From an uncultured Chromatiaceae bacterium (GTDB taxonomy: Bacteria; Pseudomonadota; Gammaproteobacteria; Enterobacterales; Alteromonadaceae), in contig CALJUX010000073.1 of the NCBI GenBank assembly GCA_937978655.1, positions 1 to 64,000 on the forward strand: a stretch of DNA of 64,000 nucleotides. Direction: 5' to 3'. The position numbers and the translations under genes were made by a program. Under the pieces are notes generated by a model. It worked only from the letters and a program-made list of their open reading frames with translations, was not told the origin of the DNA and searched no databases. This document shows, piece after piece, positions 17,482 to 26,537 of the stretch (the first letter of the stretch is position 1; the number at the start of each line of letters is the position of its first letter).

Positions 17482-18681
17482 TCATTTCGCTGTTTTTGGC
17501 GCTGATTTAGCCGCTTTTTTATTTGCTGGTGTGGCGACAATTTCATCGGCCAGATAACCAACGCTACTGACAAAATAATAAGACCGGTTCCAGTGCATCA
17601 GCACCTGATAATTCGGATAGGCCAGATAAGCGCGGCCGTCTTTGTCGTCCGGCATCACCACTGCGGCTTTGAGCGCAGACTTCGGCAGCGCTGAACCATC
17701 GGCCAGACGTACGCCGAGTTTTTGCCATTGGCTGAGCGGTAATTCGCGCTCGCGCCACCACTCCAGCCACTGCGCCCGGTCTTTACTGCCTTTAGGGATC
17801 ACCTGGCTGTAATCAAAGTTTTTCGGTAAACGCACCTGGCGGCCCCAGCTCTGGCCATTGTGCCAACCTTCGGTCTTCAGGTAGCTGGCGATAGAAGCAA
17901 AAGCATCGCGTCTGTTAGTCCAGATATCTTTATGACCATCGCCGTCGCCATCCTGCGCATACTTCATAAAAGCGCTTGGCATAAACTGGGTATGGCCCAT
18001 AGCACCGGCCCAGGAGCCTTTCATATTGGCGAATTTGACATGGCCGTCACGCAGAATATCCAGCGCGAGGAAAAACTCGCGGCGAAACATTTCTTCGCGC
18101 CGGCCTTCATAGGCCATAGTCGCCAATGCCGATGGCACTGAATAATTGCCGGTGATGCGGCCAAAAGCGCTTTCAAGCCCCCACAGCGCCACGATAAACC
18201 GCGCCGGCACGCCATATTGCGCACTGATAGGTGCCAGTTCCGCCTGATATTTCTGATAGGCCTCACGCGCCATTTTGATACGCTGAGCGTTGACGCGTTT
18301 GGGTAAATAGGTATCTAAAGTTTCAACAAATTCGGGCTGACCTTTGTCCGCTTTGACCACAGTGTGGTGAAACTTCAGTGTCGGAAACACTTCATCTAAC
18401 AAGGCTTTTGGATAACCGGCTGCTTCCGCTTGCTGGCGCAGGCCTTTGACATACAACTGAAAACCGGCGGCATTTTTCTCGCTGGACTCACTTTGAGCCG
18501 CGACAGTAGTTTTTGTCGTAGCGGCTTTTGCTGCGACTGCTTTCACTTCGCCAGTTTTCTTGGCTGCAGGCTGATTAGCGGCCGCTTTATTTGCGACTGC
18601 AGCGCTGTCGCGGGTGCCGGCATGGCTGCACGCAGTAACTGCACCGGCCAACAGCGTTATAAGAATCATTCTGTTCAACAA
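17482..18681 (-). CDS. MltB-family lytic murein transglycosylase, lipoprotein
   Basis: Cleaves the MurNAc-GlcNAc bond of peptidoglycan with formation of 1,6-anhydro ends. The 399-residue protein has a lipobox ending at C18 (LLAGAVTAC), an Ala/Lys/Thr-rich low-complexity linker (about 25-70) and the MltB catalytic domain with its Glu at about 170 in ALWGLESAFG, followed by MGHTQFMPSAF and DGDGHKDIWTNRRDAFASIASYL. The TTG start at 18681 is favoured over ATG 18669 because AAGGA lies seven bases before the TTG and too far from the ATG. No C-terminal peptidoglycan-binding domain is evident. The tail is Lys/Ala rich. Confidence 0.9.
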   Translation of the reverse strand: MLNRMILITLLAGAVTACSHAGTRDSAAVANKAAANQPAAKKTGEVKAVAAKAATTKTTVAAQSESSEKNAAGFQLYVKGLRQQAEAAGYPKALLDEVFPTLKFHHTVVKADKGQPEFVETLDTYLPKRVNAQRIKMAREAYQKYQAELAPISAQYGVPARFIVALWGLESAFGRITGNYSVPSALATMAYEGRREEMFRREFFLALDILRDGHVKFANMKGSWAGAMGHTQFMPSAFMKYAQDGDGDGHKDIWTNRRDAFASIASYLKTEGWHNGQSWGRQVRLPKNFDYSQVIPKGSKDRAQWLEWWRERELPLSQWQKLGVRLADGSALPKSALKAAVVMPDDKDGRAYLAYPNYQVLMHWNRSYYFVSSVGYLADEIVATPANKKAAKSAPKTAK

Positions 18682-18703
18682 CTAATCCTTTTCTAAAACA
18701 ACA

Positions 18704-18988
18704 TCACTGGCGGTTCTGACTGTCCAGCCAGTTTTTGTGTTCCTTTAACAAGTCTTCCGGCGGTGGCGGCAGCTGCAGGTAATAACCGTGATCGGTCAGC
18801 ATTTGCCGCACTTTGGTAAGGTCGGCGCCGGCTAATGTGGCGCGACTGGTCAAATCCAGCACAGTCACCAGCTGTGGGGCGCCAAAAGTGGCAAGTAACA
18901 CCGGCGGCACCTGACTGAAATCGTCCCGGCGCAGCACATAAAGGTAAGTCTCAGGTTTTTTCGGGCTCTTATAAATTGCGCTCAGCAT
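18704..18988 (-). CDS. ycgL: YcgL domain protein
   Basis: A 94-residue protein of the YcgL (UPF0745/DUF1315-type) family, function unknown. The sequence MLSAIYKSPKKPETYLYVLRRDDFSQVP, GAPQLVTVLDLTSRATLAGADLTKVRQMLTDHGYYLQLPPP matches the family, which is usually about 90-110 residues. The ATG at 18988 is chosen because the upstream extension is unrelated to YcgL and runs into the minC promoter region. It heads the five-gene minus-strand run and is divergent from minC, an arrangement kept in many gammaproteobacteria. Confidence 0.92.
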   Translation of the reverse strand: MLSAIYKSPKKPETYLYVLRRDDFSQVPPVLLATFGAPQLVTVLDLTSRATLAGADLTKVRQMLTDHGYYLQLPPPPEDLLKEHKNWLDSQNRQ

Positions 18989-19154
18989 GGCAGAAATTCT
19001 GTTCCGGGTAACTTGCCTAACAAAGGCGCAGACTATACCATGAAGCGCTAAATCTGCGAACCGATGCCCGGCGGGTAAAACCGGAAAAACGTCGCTCCGA
19101 CGTTTGACGAAATTGGCGCGGACCACCCTTTTTCAACTTTTGCACATGGCTGTT

Positions 19155-19856
19155 ATGTCTGAACCAAGCATCGAACTCAAAGGCAGTTTGTTTCCTTTAT
19201 CCGTGTTGTATTGTCAGGATTTTTCTGTGGCTGCGCTGCGTCTGGAACTCAGCAATAAGCTGGCACAGGCGCCCGGCTTTTTTACTCAGGCACCTGTAGT
19301 CATCAGCGTCGAAAATTGCACACAAACCCCGGACTTTGCCGCCATCAAGCAGCTGTTTACTGAATTGCAGCTGGTGTTAGTTGGCGTCTGTGGCGCCGAC
19401 AGCACGTTAAAAAAAGCCGCGCATGCGGCGGGGCTGGCGGCATTACAACCGCCCAAAGCCGGTAAAACCGCCGAACCCGCGAAACCGGCGGCGCCAGTAG
19501 CGCCGGCCGCGCCAACGGTGATCACTGCAGACAACAAAACCATCGACGGCAATATCCGCTCCGGTCAGCAGATTTATGTCAAAGGCGCCGATCTAATCAT
19601 CCGCGGCACTGTCGGCGCCGGTGCTGAAGTCATTGCCGATGGCAACATACATATTTATGGCGCGCTGCGTGGCAAAGCCATTGCCGGCGCCGGCGGCGAC
19701 GCTTCGAAAAAGATTTATTGTTACAATATGCAACCCGAGTTAATCTCGATTGCCGGTAACTATTGGTTAAGCGACACCCTGCAAGGCGATTATTGGGGGA
19801 AACCAGTCTGTATTGGTTTGCAGGACGGACAGTTAATGTTGGCAGAATTATTCTAA
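19155..19856 (+). CDS. minC: septum site-determining protein MinC
   Basis: Inhibits FtsZ polymerisation away from midcell when recruited by MinD. It has the N-terminal FtsZ-inhibitory domain (about 1-100: IELKGSLFPLSVLYCQDFSVAALRLEL), an Ala/Pro linker (AEPAKPAAPVAPAAP) and the C-terminal beta-helix domain that binds MinD (RSGQQIYVKGADLIIRGTVGAGAEVIADGNIHIYGALRGKAIAGAGGD). The start is MSEPSIELKG at 19155; an ATG three codons earlier (19146) is possible. It is the first gene of minCDE, with 12 bases to minD. Confidence 0.96.
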   Translation: MSEPSIELKGSLFPLSVLYCQDFSVAALRLELSNKLAQAPGFFTQAPVVISVENCTQTPDFAAIKQLFTELQLVLVGVCGADSTLKKAAHAAGLAALQPPKAGKTAEPAKPAAPVAPAAPTVITADNKTIDGNIRSGQQIYVKGADLIIRGTVGAGAEVIADGNIHIYGALRGKAIAGAGGDASKKIYCYNMQPELISIAGNYWLSDTLQGDYWGKPVCIGLQDGQLMLAELF

Positions 19857-19868
19857 GGACTTTGTGCT

Positions 19869-20678
19869 ATGGCAAAAATTATAGTGGTGACATCAGGTAA
19901 AGGTGGTGTCGGCAAAACCACAACCAGCGCGGCAATTGGCACTGGCCTGGCCCTGAAAGGTCACAAGACTGTGATCGTCGATTTTGATATCGGTTTACGT
20001 AACCTGGATTTAATCATGGGTTGCGAACGTCGCGTGGTATACGATTTTGTGAATGTAATCAACGGCGAAGCCAACCTGAAACAGGCGCTGATTAAAGACA
20101 AACGTCTGGACAACCTGTTTATTCTGCCGGCATCACAAACCCGCGACAAAGAAGCGCTGCACAAAGAAGGTGTCGAGCGTGTATTAAATGAACTGTCGGA
20201 TGAATTCGATTTTATTATCTGTGACTCACCCGCCGGTATTGAATCCGGTGCCATGATGGCGCTGTATTTTGCCGATGAAGCCATTGTCGTGACCAATCCG
20301 GAAGTGTCTTCAGTGCGTGACTCAGACCGCATTTTGGGCATGTTATCCAGTAAATCCCGCCGCGCCGAACAAGGTCTGCCAGGCATCAAAGAACATTTGC
20401 TGCTGACGCGTTATAACCCGGAGCGGGTGCAAAAAGGCGAAATGCTCAGTGTCGATGACGTCAATGACATTCTGGCCATTAAGCTGCTGGGGGTGATCCC
20501 GGAATCGCAGGCAGTGCTGAATGCATCGAACTCGGGTCAGCCAGTCATTCTGGATGCCGAAAGTGACGCCGGCCAGGCTTATCTGGATACCGTCGCACGT
20601 CTGACCGGTGACACAGTGCCGTTCCGCTTCCTGAACGTGGAGAAAAAAGGTCTGTTGAAACGGATCTTCGGAGGTTAA
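19869..20678 (+). CDS. minD: septum site-determining ATPase MinD
   Basis: Membrane-associated ATPase that oscillates pole to pole with MinE and carries MinC. The 269 residues include the deviant Walker A KGGVGKTT (about 11-18), DFDIGLRNLDLIMGCERRVVYDFVNV, FIICDSPAGIESGAM and the C-terminal amphipathic membrane-targeting helix (KKGLLKRIFGG). The length equals that of typical orthologues. It lies two bases before minE. Confidence 0.98.
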   Translation: MAKIIVVTSGKGGVGKTTTSAAIGTGLALKGHKTVIVDFDIGLRNLDLIMGCERRVVYDFVNVINGEANLKQALIKDKRLDNLFILPASQTRDKEALHKEGVERVLNELSDEFDFIICDSPAGIESGAMMALYFADEAIVVTNPEVSSVRDSDRILGMLSSKSRRAEQGLPGIKEHLLLTRYNPERVQKGEMLSVDDVNDILAIKLLGVIPESQAVLNASNSGQPVILDAESDAGQAYLDTVARLTGDTVPFRFLNVEKKGLLKRIFGG

Positions 20679-20680
20679 TC

Positions 20681-20944
20681 ATGTCATTACTCGATTATTT
20701 CCGTTCCTCAAAGAAAAATACCGCTTCGACGGCCAAAGAGCGTTTACAGATCATCGTGGCGCATGAACGCCGCCGCCGCACCAGCCCGGATTATCTGCCG
20801 CAGCTGGAACGCGACATTCTGGAAGTGATCCGAAAATACGTCGATATCGCCGATGATCAGGTGTCTGTGACGCTGGAGAAAAGCTCAGACGAGCTGTCGG
20901 TACTGGAATTAAACGTGACTTTCCCGGAAGATAAACGCGGTTAA
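20681..20944 (+). CDS. minE: cell division topological specificity factor MinE
   Basis: Stimulates MinD ATPase and confines division inhibition to the poles. The 87-residue sequence has the N-terminal membrane and MinD-contact region (MSLLDYFRSSKKNTASTAKERLQIIVAHERRRR) and the topological specificity domain (YLPQLERDILEVIRKYVDI). It is the last gene of minCDE and is followed by a strong terminator. Confidence 0.98.
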   Translation: MSLLDYFRSSKKNTASTAKERLQIIVAHERRRRTSPDYLPQLERDILEVIRKYVDIADDQVSVTLEKSSDELSVLELNVTFPEDKRG

Positions 20945-20963
20945 TCTGGTTTTGGAAAATACG

Positions 20964-20996
20964 AAAGGGCAGCTTTGGCTGCCCTTTGTTTTTTCC
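20964..20996. terminator. intrinsic terminator after minE, probably shared
   Basis: Perfect 10-bp stem AAAGGGCAGC/GCTGCCCTTT (20964-20973 and 20978-20987) with loop TTTG, then GTTTTTT on the plus strand. It also lies just beyond the stop of the convergent DUF4397 gene and may serve both. Confidence 0.92.
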
Positions 20997-21014
20997 GCGA
21001 CTGCAAACCGCTGA

Positions 21015-22376
21015 CTAGGGATTAAAATCATCCAGCAGAATAAGTCCAGGTGCCGCGCCCGCAATGCCATCCCGTGCCACGGCGGTATAGATTTTGTTGC
21101 CCGAAAGTTCCAGCTGCACCGGCCCAATCGCTGCGGTTTTGCTGCCAGCTGGCGTCACGGTGACGACATAACTACCCGGTTTTAACGCCACATATCCGGT
21201 CTCGGCCATAAAAGGAACGTCTTTAAAGGCAGGCGTACTGGTGCTGATATCACGACTGGCCGTGACATAGATATCAACCCGGCCGGCAACTGTAGACGCA
21301 TGCGCGATCCGCACCTGCGCTGCGGTCGCCACGCGGCGTGGTGTGTCGGCCAATACCCAGGGTTTGATGCTGTTTGTCGCTAAAGAACCGGTCGCCAGCA
21401 CAGTGGCAAAACTGCCGGCGGCCAAATCCAGATCTGCATTAATCACGACCACTGAGTTATCCGCGTTTGCCGCCACTTTGACATTGTATTTGCCGGGTTT
21501 CAGCTGCGCATAACCAGTGAAATCCGGGAATTTCAGCGCGTTAATGGCTTTGCTGTTATTCAGCAGCACATCCACGGCTGGTGCATCGGCCACCGCATGC
21601 ACCACGCGCACCGCACTGGTGCTGTTGATATCTTTAATATCGCCGGTTGCCCCGGTGGGGTCCACAGTCAGCAACGACACCGGTGAAGGGCCGGCAAAGC
21701 GGTTATCGATGGCGGCCACCTGCAGATTGGCACCAGCCGGGATAGCGACTGTGCCTGAATCAAATACCACAGTGCCAGGAGCACCAGCCGGAGTGATACG
21801 AATGCGGTAATCCCCCGCTGGCACAGTTACTGCGCCGGTGAATTGCTTAAATGGCAAAGTTGCCGTCACGGTACTGCTACTCAGGGTGGCGGTTGGCGCG
21901 GTCAGATGCACGTCCACCGTTGGTGCACCTGCAGCAGCATGCACCACCTGTAACAATGCATTGCCGGCAGTAGGCGCGTTGTCCGGCGCATTCACCAGCA
22001 ACGCGCTTAAGCTGCCATCCGCCACTTTGCCAACCGCATACGCGGTGTAAGTTTGACCGGGGGTAAAGGCAAGCACCGGTGTTAACACGGCCGTCGTGCT
22101 GTTATCCGGCAAGATGGCACTGACGGCAACCCCAAGGCCGGTAGCCGGCACTTTGGCGGCGGCACTGGCTTTGCCAAAAGCAATATTATTGGCATTAAAT
22201 GCAGCACCGGAGGTAGCATTGACCGCTGGCGCGTCGACTGCGGCATGCACCAGCTTCAGACTGACGGTGGGAGTGACCACAGCCGGAGTTGCCTCTTCAT
22301 GGTCGCTGCTGCCGCAACCGCCGAGCCCCAATACCGCGCCTAAAGCCAACACTGTTAAAGAGTTTTTCCATTGCAT
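21015..22376 (-). CDS. DUF4397 repeat lipoprotein
   Basis: A 453-residue exported protein of unknown function. It starts with a lipoprotein signal (MQWKNSLTVLALGAVLGLGGC, acylated Cys at 21). It then carries about four related modules beginning with variants of V-H-A-x-x-x-A-P-x-V-D (LKLVHAAVDAPAV, LLQVVHAAAGAPTVDV, VRVVHAVADAPAVDV, VRIAHASTVAGRVDI), each followed by beta-rich stretches such as LKPGKYNVKV. This is the DUF4397 pattern, thought to be an extracellular beta-sandwich. The ATG at 22376 has AGAGGAC upstream. It is monocistronic between the rnd terminator and the minE terminator. Confidence 0.85.
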   Translation of the reverse strand: MQWKNSLTVLALGAVLGLGGCGSSDHEEATPAVVTPTVSLKLVHAAVDAPAVNATSGAAFNANNIAFGKASAAAKVPATGLGVAVSAILPDNSTTAVLTPVLAFTPGQTYTAYAVGKVADGSLSALLVNAPDNAPTAGNALLQVVHAAAGAPTVDVHLTAPTATLSSSTVTATLPFKQFTGAVTVPAGDYRIRITPAGAPGTVVFDSGTVAIPAGANLQVAAIDNRFAGPSPVSLLTVDPTGATGDIKDINSTSAVRVVHAVADAPAVDVLLNNSKAINALKFPDFTGYAQLKPGKYNVKVAANADNSVVVINADLDLAAGSFATVLATGSLATNSIKPWVLADTPRRVATAAQVRIAHASTVAGRVDIYVTASRDISTSTPAFKDVPFMAETGYVALKPGSYVVTVTPAGSKTAAIGPVQLELSGNKIYTAVARDGIAGAAPGLILLDDFNP

Positions 22377-22493
22377 TTTTTTGTCCTCTGTAGTGAAAAC
22401 CAAACTGCTTACGCTTGGGCTATCACTCACAGATCAACAAAATTCATGCAATTAAATGAAGGGTTTAGCCAAAAAAATCTGCTGAACCAAAAT

Positions 22494-22517
22494 AAAAAAC
22501 GCTGCGTATACGCAGCG
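22494..22517 (-). terminator. intrinsic terminator of rnd
   Basis: 18-bp perfect palindrome CGCTGCGTA/TACGCAGCG at 22500-22517, followed on the minus strand by six T residues. It lies 23 bases after the rnd stop codon. Confidence 0.88.
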
Positions 22518-22540
22518 CTTTTCAGCCGGATCAGCCTGGG

Positions 22541-23686
22541 TTAAATCAGTGCCTGTACCTGCGGCGGCACCGGTAAATACGGCAACAAAATGTCACGCCG
22601 CCAGCCGGTTAAAAACTCCGGCTGTGGCAACAGCTGACGTTCTTCGTCAGTGACCCGCCAGCACCAGTTCAGATATTCGTTGAGCTGACGTTTCACCGAC
22701 AAAATTTCCGCCGGGATCCCCGCAGCCATCGCTGCGGTTTTTATTGCGTCACTGAGTTGCTGCTGGACCTGCTTATAGCCGGGGAAACTGTCCAGATGAT
22801 AAAAAGTTTGCGGTAATTCCACCGGCGCCAGAGCCTTGGCCTCGCGGATAAACTGCAGCCAGAGCTGACCGTGGCGGCGCAATTCCCTGCCCTGCATACC
22901 CTCCACCTGGCTTAACGCTTCCATCGTCTGTGGTTTGCGCCGCGCCAGTTCATATAACAGCGCATCTTTGATCACCAGCGACAAGGCGAGGTCTTTCTCT
23001 TCGGCATACTGACTGCGCCAGGCACAAAATGTCCGCAAAATGGCCAGTTCACGTGGCGCGAACTGCCAGCTGTTTTTCAGTTCCAGATATTTCAGCGCGG
23101 CCGGCATCTGACGCTGGCGCCGTTCAATCAGCGAGCGGCCTTCTGCCAGCAAAATGTCTCGGGCACGCTCGCCTGGCAACGCCGCCAGCAACGCGGGGGT
23201 CAGCTGCAGCAAATACAACACATCGTTGGCGGCATATTGCAGCTGCGTTTCAGCCAGCGGCCGCGCCAGCCAGTCGGTGCGTGCTTCGGTTTTATCCACG
23301 CTGACACCCAGCATCTGCTCGACCAGCCGGGCATAGCCCATACTACCGCCCCAGCCGATCATTTCCGCCGCCAGCTGCGTATCGAGCAATGGCGTGATCT
23401 GTTCGATCCCCACGGATGCCAGTGCTTCCAGATCTTCAGTACAGGAATGCAGCAACTTCAACACTTTGTGGTCGGCCAGCAATGCCGACAGCGGTTGCCA
23501 GTCGCGGATACTCAGAGGGTCAACCAGCACCGCGCCCTCGCCGTAATTCAGCTGAATCAAACCCAGCTTCGGCAGCAAGGTGTTCGTGCGGATAAATTCG
23601 GTGTCCAGTGCCAGATAAGGCGCCTGCGCCGCCTTGGCACAAAACGCCGCTAAGGCAGCATCCTCAGTCAGCATCTGGTAATTCAT
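22541..23686 (-). CDS. rnd: ribonuclease D
   Basis: 3'-5' exoribonuclease that trims tRNA and other small RNA precursors. The DEDD catalytic set is visible: ALDTEF (Exo I), LLHSCTEDLEAL (Exo II) and YAANDVLYL (Exo III). C-terminal HRDC-like helices begin around NSWQFAPRELAILRTFCAWR. It is 381 residues long against 375 in E. coli. The start at 23686 (MNYQMLTEDAAL) has AAGGAT six bases upstream; the longer frame would run into the fadD terminator. It is next to fadD but insulated by that terminator. Confidence 0.94.
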   Translation of the reverse strand: MNYQMLTEDAALAAFCAKAAQAPYLALDTEFIRTNTLLPKLGLIQLNYGEGAVLVDPLSIRDWQPLSALLADHKVLKLLHSCTEDLEALASVGIEQITPLLDTQLAAEMIGWGGSMGYARLVEQMLGVSVDKTEARTDWLARPLAETQLQYAANDVLYLLQLTPALLAALPGERARDILLAEGRSLIERRQRQMPAALKYLELKNSWQFAPRELAILRTFCAWRSQYAEEKDLALSLVIKDALLYELARRKPQTMEALSQVEGMQGRELRRHGQLWLQFIREAKALAPVELPQTFYHLDSFPGYKQVQQQLSDAIKTAAMAAGIPAEILSVKRQLNEYLNWCWRVTDEERQLLPQPEFLTGWRRDILLPYLPVPPQVQALI

Positions 23687-23767
23687 CAGTTCATCCTTTT
23701 CTACCGCCGGCATGGGCTTATCGTTAGTTGTCGCTGTTGCAGAATTCACATCGGCGGATCTTGCGTA

Positions 23768-23794
23768 TAAAAAAACCGCCTGCCGGCGGTTTTT
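23768..23794 (-). terminator. intrinsic terminator of fadD
   Basis: 10-bp stem AAAAACCGCC/GGCGGTTTTT (23771-23780 and 23785-23794) with loop TGCC, continuing into T residues on the minus strand. It lies 12 bases after the fadD stop. Confidence 0.92.
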
Positions 23795-23806
23795 CATCAC
23801 AAGGAC

Positions 23807-25459
23807 TCAGCCTTTTAATTCCCGACGTAAAATTTTACCCACATTGGTCTTGGGCAACTCTGTGCGGAATTCTACCAGCTTCGGTACTTTATAACCTGTT
23901 AAACGTTCTTTGCAGTGGCTGATCAGTTCCTGATCGGTCAAACTTTGGTCTTTTTTCACCACAAAAATCTTCACCGCTTCGCCGGTGGCTTCATTCGGTA
24001 CGCCAACAGCTGCCACTTCCAGCACTTTTTCGTTCATCGCGACGACTTCTTCAATTTCGTTCGGATAGACGTTAAAGCCCGACACCAGGATCATGTCTTT
24101 TTTCCGGTCGACGATATAAAAGAAGCCCTGCTCGTCCATCCGGGCGATGTCACCGGTATACAACCAGCCATCTTTTAACACTTTATCGGTTTCATCCGGA
24201 CGGTTCAGGTAACCACGCATCACTTGCGGGCCCTGCACCAGCATTTCACCGGCATCACCCGGCGCCACTTCAGCACCGTTGTCATCGACCAGCTTGATGT
24301 GTGTAGAAGGCGCCGGCAAACCGATGCTGCCGTTAAAACCATCCAAATCAAATGGGCTGACAGTGACCAGCGGCGCACATTCGGTCAGGCCATAACCTTC
24401 GACTAAACGGGTTTTGGTGACTTTTTGCCAGCGCTCAGCGACCGGTTTTTGTACCGCCATGCCACCACCCAAAGATAATTTCAGCCGGCTGAAATCCAGC
24501 TCAGCAAAGCCCGGACAGTTCAGCAGGCCATTAAACAAGGTGTTGACGCCGGTGATCGCAGTAAACGGGTACTTCGCCAACTCTTTGACAAAATTGGGCA
24601 TATCACGCGGGTTGGTGATCAGCAGGTTGGTGCCGCCATATTTCATAAAAGTCAGGCAGTTCGCGGTCAGCGCAAAGATGTGATAAAGCGGTAACGCCGT
24701 GACAATAAATTCTTTGCCCGGACTCAGAATAGGCCCGATACAACCAGCCACCTGTTCCAGATTCGCCACCATATTACGGTGTGTCAGCATCGCGCCTTTG
24801 GACACACCGGTGGTACCGCCGGTATATTGCAAAAACGCCAGATCCTCACCCACCACTTCAGGTTTATGGTAAGTCAGCCCTTGTGCATCTTTCATCAGTT
24901 GCTTGTAACAAATGGCGCCCGGTAACTGGTAAGCCGGGATCATCTTTTTGATGTGTTTCACCACAAAATTGACGATGCTGCCTTTTAACAGCCCCAGCAT
25001 GTCGCCCATTTTGGTCAGAATAATATGATCAAGTTTGACGTTGGCGCGGACATCAGCCAGGGTGTGGGCAAAATTTTCTACAATAACAATAGCTTTGGCC
25101 TGTGAATCATTCAGTTGATGCTGTAATTCACGCGGCGTATATAACGGATTGACGTTGACAACAGTGCAGCCGGCGCGCAGTACGCCCAACAAAGCGACTG
25201 GATATTGCAGCAGGTTTGGCATCATAATCGCGACGGCATCGCCTTTTTTCAGCCCGAGTTTTTGCAGATAAGCGGCAAAAGCCTGACTGTGCTGGTCCAG
25301 TTCGCGGTAAGTTATCGACTTGCCCATGTTGATATATGCAACACGGTCAGCATAGGTATGAATGGATTGTTCAAAGATATCCACTAACGAACTGTAGTGA
25401 TCGGCATTAATTTCAGCCGGTACGCCAGGCGGGTAACGCTTTAACCAGACTTTCTCCAC
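23807..25459 (-). CDS. fadD: long-chain fatty acyl-CoA synthetase FadD
   Basis: Activates imported long-chain fatty acids to acyl-CoA for beta-oxidation and lipid synthesis. The 550-residue protein has the AMP-binding P-loop YTGGTTGVSKGAML, the linker motif YGLTECAP, YTGDIARMDEQGFFYIVDRKKDMI and the terminal Lys region TNVGKILRREL. The GTG at 25459 is taken as the start: it gives (M)EKVWLKRYPPGVPAEI, aligning with the E. coli N-terminus, and AGGAG lies exactly six bases before it. The 20 in-frame codons upstream look non-coding. Upstream (25460-25675) is non-coding; I see no clear FadR or PsrA site, only a short hairpin ACCTGC/GCAGGT at 25538-25553. Confidence 0.96.
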   Translation of the reverse strand: MEKVWLKRYPPGVPAEINADHYSSLVDIFEQSIHTYADRVAYINMGKSITYRELDQHSQAFAAYLQKLGLKKGDAVAIMMPNLLQYPVALLGVLRAGCTVVNVNPLYTPRELQHQLNDSQAKAIVIVENFAHTLADVRANVKLDHIILTKMGDMLGLLKGSIVNFVVKHIKKMIPAYQLPGAICYKQLMKDAQGLTYHKPEVVGEDLAFLQYTGGTTGVSKGAMLTHRNMVANLEQVAGCIGPILSPGKEFIVTALPLYHIFALTANCLTFMKYGGTNLLITNPRDMPNFVKELAKYPFTAITGVNTLFNGLLNCPGFAELDFSRLKLSLGGGMAVQKPVAERWQKVTKTRLVEGYGLTECAPLVTVSPFDLDGFNGSIGLPAPSTHIKLVDDNGAEVAPGDAGEMLVQGPQVMRGYLNRPDETDKVLKDGWLYTGDIARMDEQGFFYIVDRKKDMILVSGFNVYPNEIEEVVAMNEKVLEVAAVGVPNEATGEAVKIFVVKKDQSLTDQELISHCKERLTGYKVPKLVEFRTELPKTNVGKILRRELKG

Positions 25460-25675
25460 CGTCGTCTCCTCGTCATTTTTTCTATTTGTTTTTATAGGTA
25501 TGTTCACCGGCTTATGCAAATAATCAGCATCATATTTACCTGCGCCGGCAGGTTCTGAGTTTTTACTCTAATCCTCAATCATCCCACAATTTTTTCTGAT
25601 ATACAATTGGGCCAGGTTGGATGTTTTGTCGACAATTCGCTTCAAAATGCCACGGCGTTGGCGCCGGCCGGAAAT

Positions 25676-26527
25676 TCAGACGCCAGCCAGAAACTGCCGG
25701 ATCTGCATGGCACAGGGCTGCGGATCCGTCATGTGCAAATGGTGGCCGCCGGCGCACCAAAGGTGCTGCAGTTGCCGATAATCTGGCTGAAACAGCTGCG
25801 TGGCCGCCTGGATCTCGGCCGGGCTTTGGGTCGACATCAACGCCAACACCGGACAATCTACCTGCCGGATCACTGCACGGGCTTGTGACTGCGACAAACG
25901 AAATGCCGACACTTCACGTAATTTCAGATCGGCCCGCCAGCTGAACCCTTCCGGTGTCTGGCAGATCCCACGCTCGGTCAGCAGCTGTGCTGTAGCCAGG
26001 TCAAAGTCACTTTGTCTTTGCCTCGCACTAGCGGCGTCCAGCACAGAGGGATAAACAGGCTTTTGTTTGTGCGGGCTTTGTTCGCGGGAGATCACAGCTT
26101 TGCGCAATTGCGCCGCGCTCTCTGCGGCTGGCGTTGTGATAAAGCCGAGGCTGTCGATCAGCACTAATCTGCGCACTAGTTCGGGAAAACTGGCCGCCAG
26201 CATAGTCGCAACCATGCCGCCCATCGAATGACCAAACACCGTGAGCTGCTGCCAGCCCTGCTGGCGACATAAAGTGGCAATGTCCGCGACATAATCCGGC
26301 AGATAATAGTGCGCATCTGCGCTGCGATGGCTGCTGTGGCCGTGGCCGGCCAGATCAACAGCCAGCAGCGGCAACTCGGGCAAAGCCGCTGCGAGCGGTA
26401 AAAACGAATTGGCATTATCCAGCCAGCCGTGCAGGCAAAGTACCGGCGCCGTCGGCGTCCCGGCACCGCTGTACCAGGCTGCCAGCTGCAAACCAGACGG
26501 CAACTGATAACTGAACGGCGACAACAA
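25676..26527 (-). CDS. alpha/beta hydrolase
   Basis: A 283-residue serine hydrolase of the alpha/beta fold. Visible are the oxyanion-loop motif LCLHGWLDNANSF, the nucleophile elbow GHSMGG (S101) and a likely catalytic His in GGHHLHMTDP near the C-terminus. An acidic partner is probable around CPVLALMS. There is no signal peptide, so it is cytoplasmic. It starts at TTG 26527, 10 bases after the methyltransferase stop with AAGG upstream; no in-frame ATG exists nearby. Substrate unknown; the E. coli MhpC/YbfF class is the nearest kind I can name. It is the last gene of the slp cluster. Confidence 0.85.
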   Translation of the reverse strand: MLSPFSYQLPSGLQLAAWYSGAGTPTAPVLCLHGWLDNANSFLPLAAALPELPLLAVDLAGHGHSSHRSADAHYYLPDYVADIATLCRQQGWQQLTVFGHSMGGMVATMLAASFPELVRRLVLIDSLGFITTPAAESAAQLRKAVISREQSPHKQKPVYPSVLDAASARQRQSDFDLATAQLLTERGICQTPEGFSWRADLKLREVSAFRLSQSQARAVIRQVDCPVLALMSTQSPAEIQAATQLFQPDYRQLQHLWCAGGHHLHMTDPQPCAMQIRQFLAGV

Positions 26528-26537
26528 TCAGCCGGCC

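Noticed and set aside
25538..25553. Short palindrome ACCTGC/GCAGGT upstream of fadD as a FadR or PsrA site
   Set aside because: The sequence does not resemble known FadR or PsrA operators and no second copy is near; recorded only as a small hairpin.
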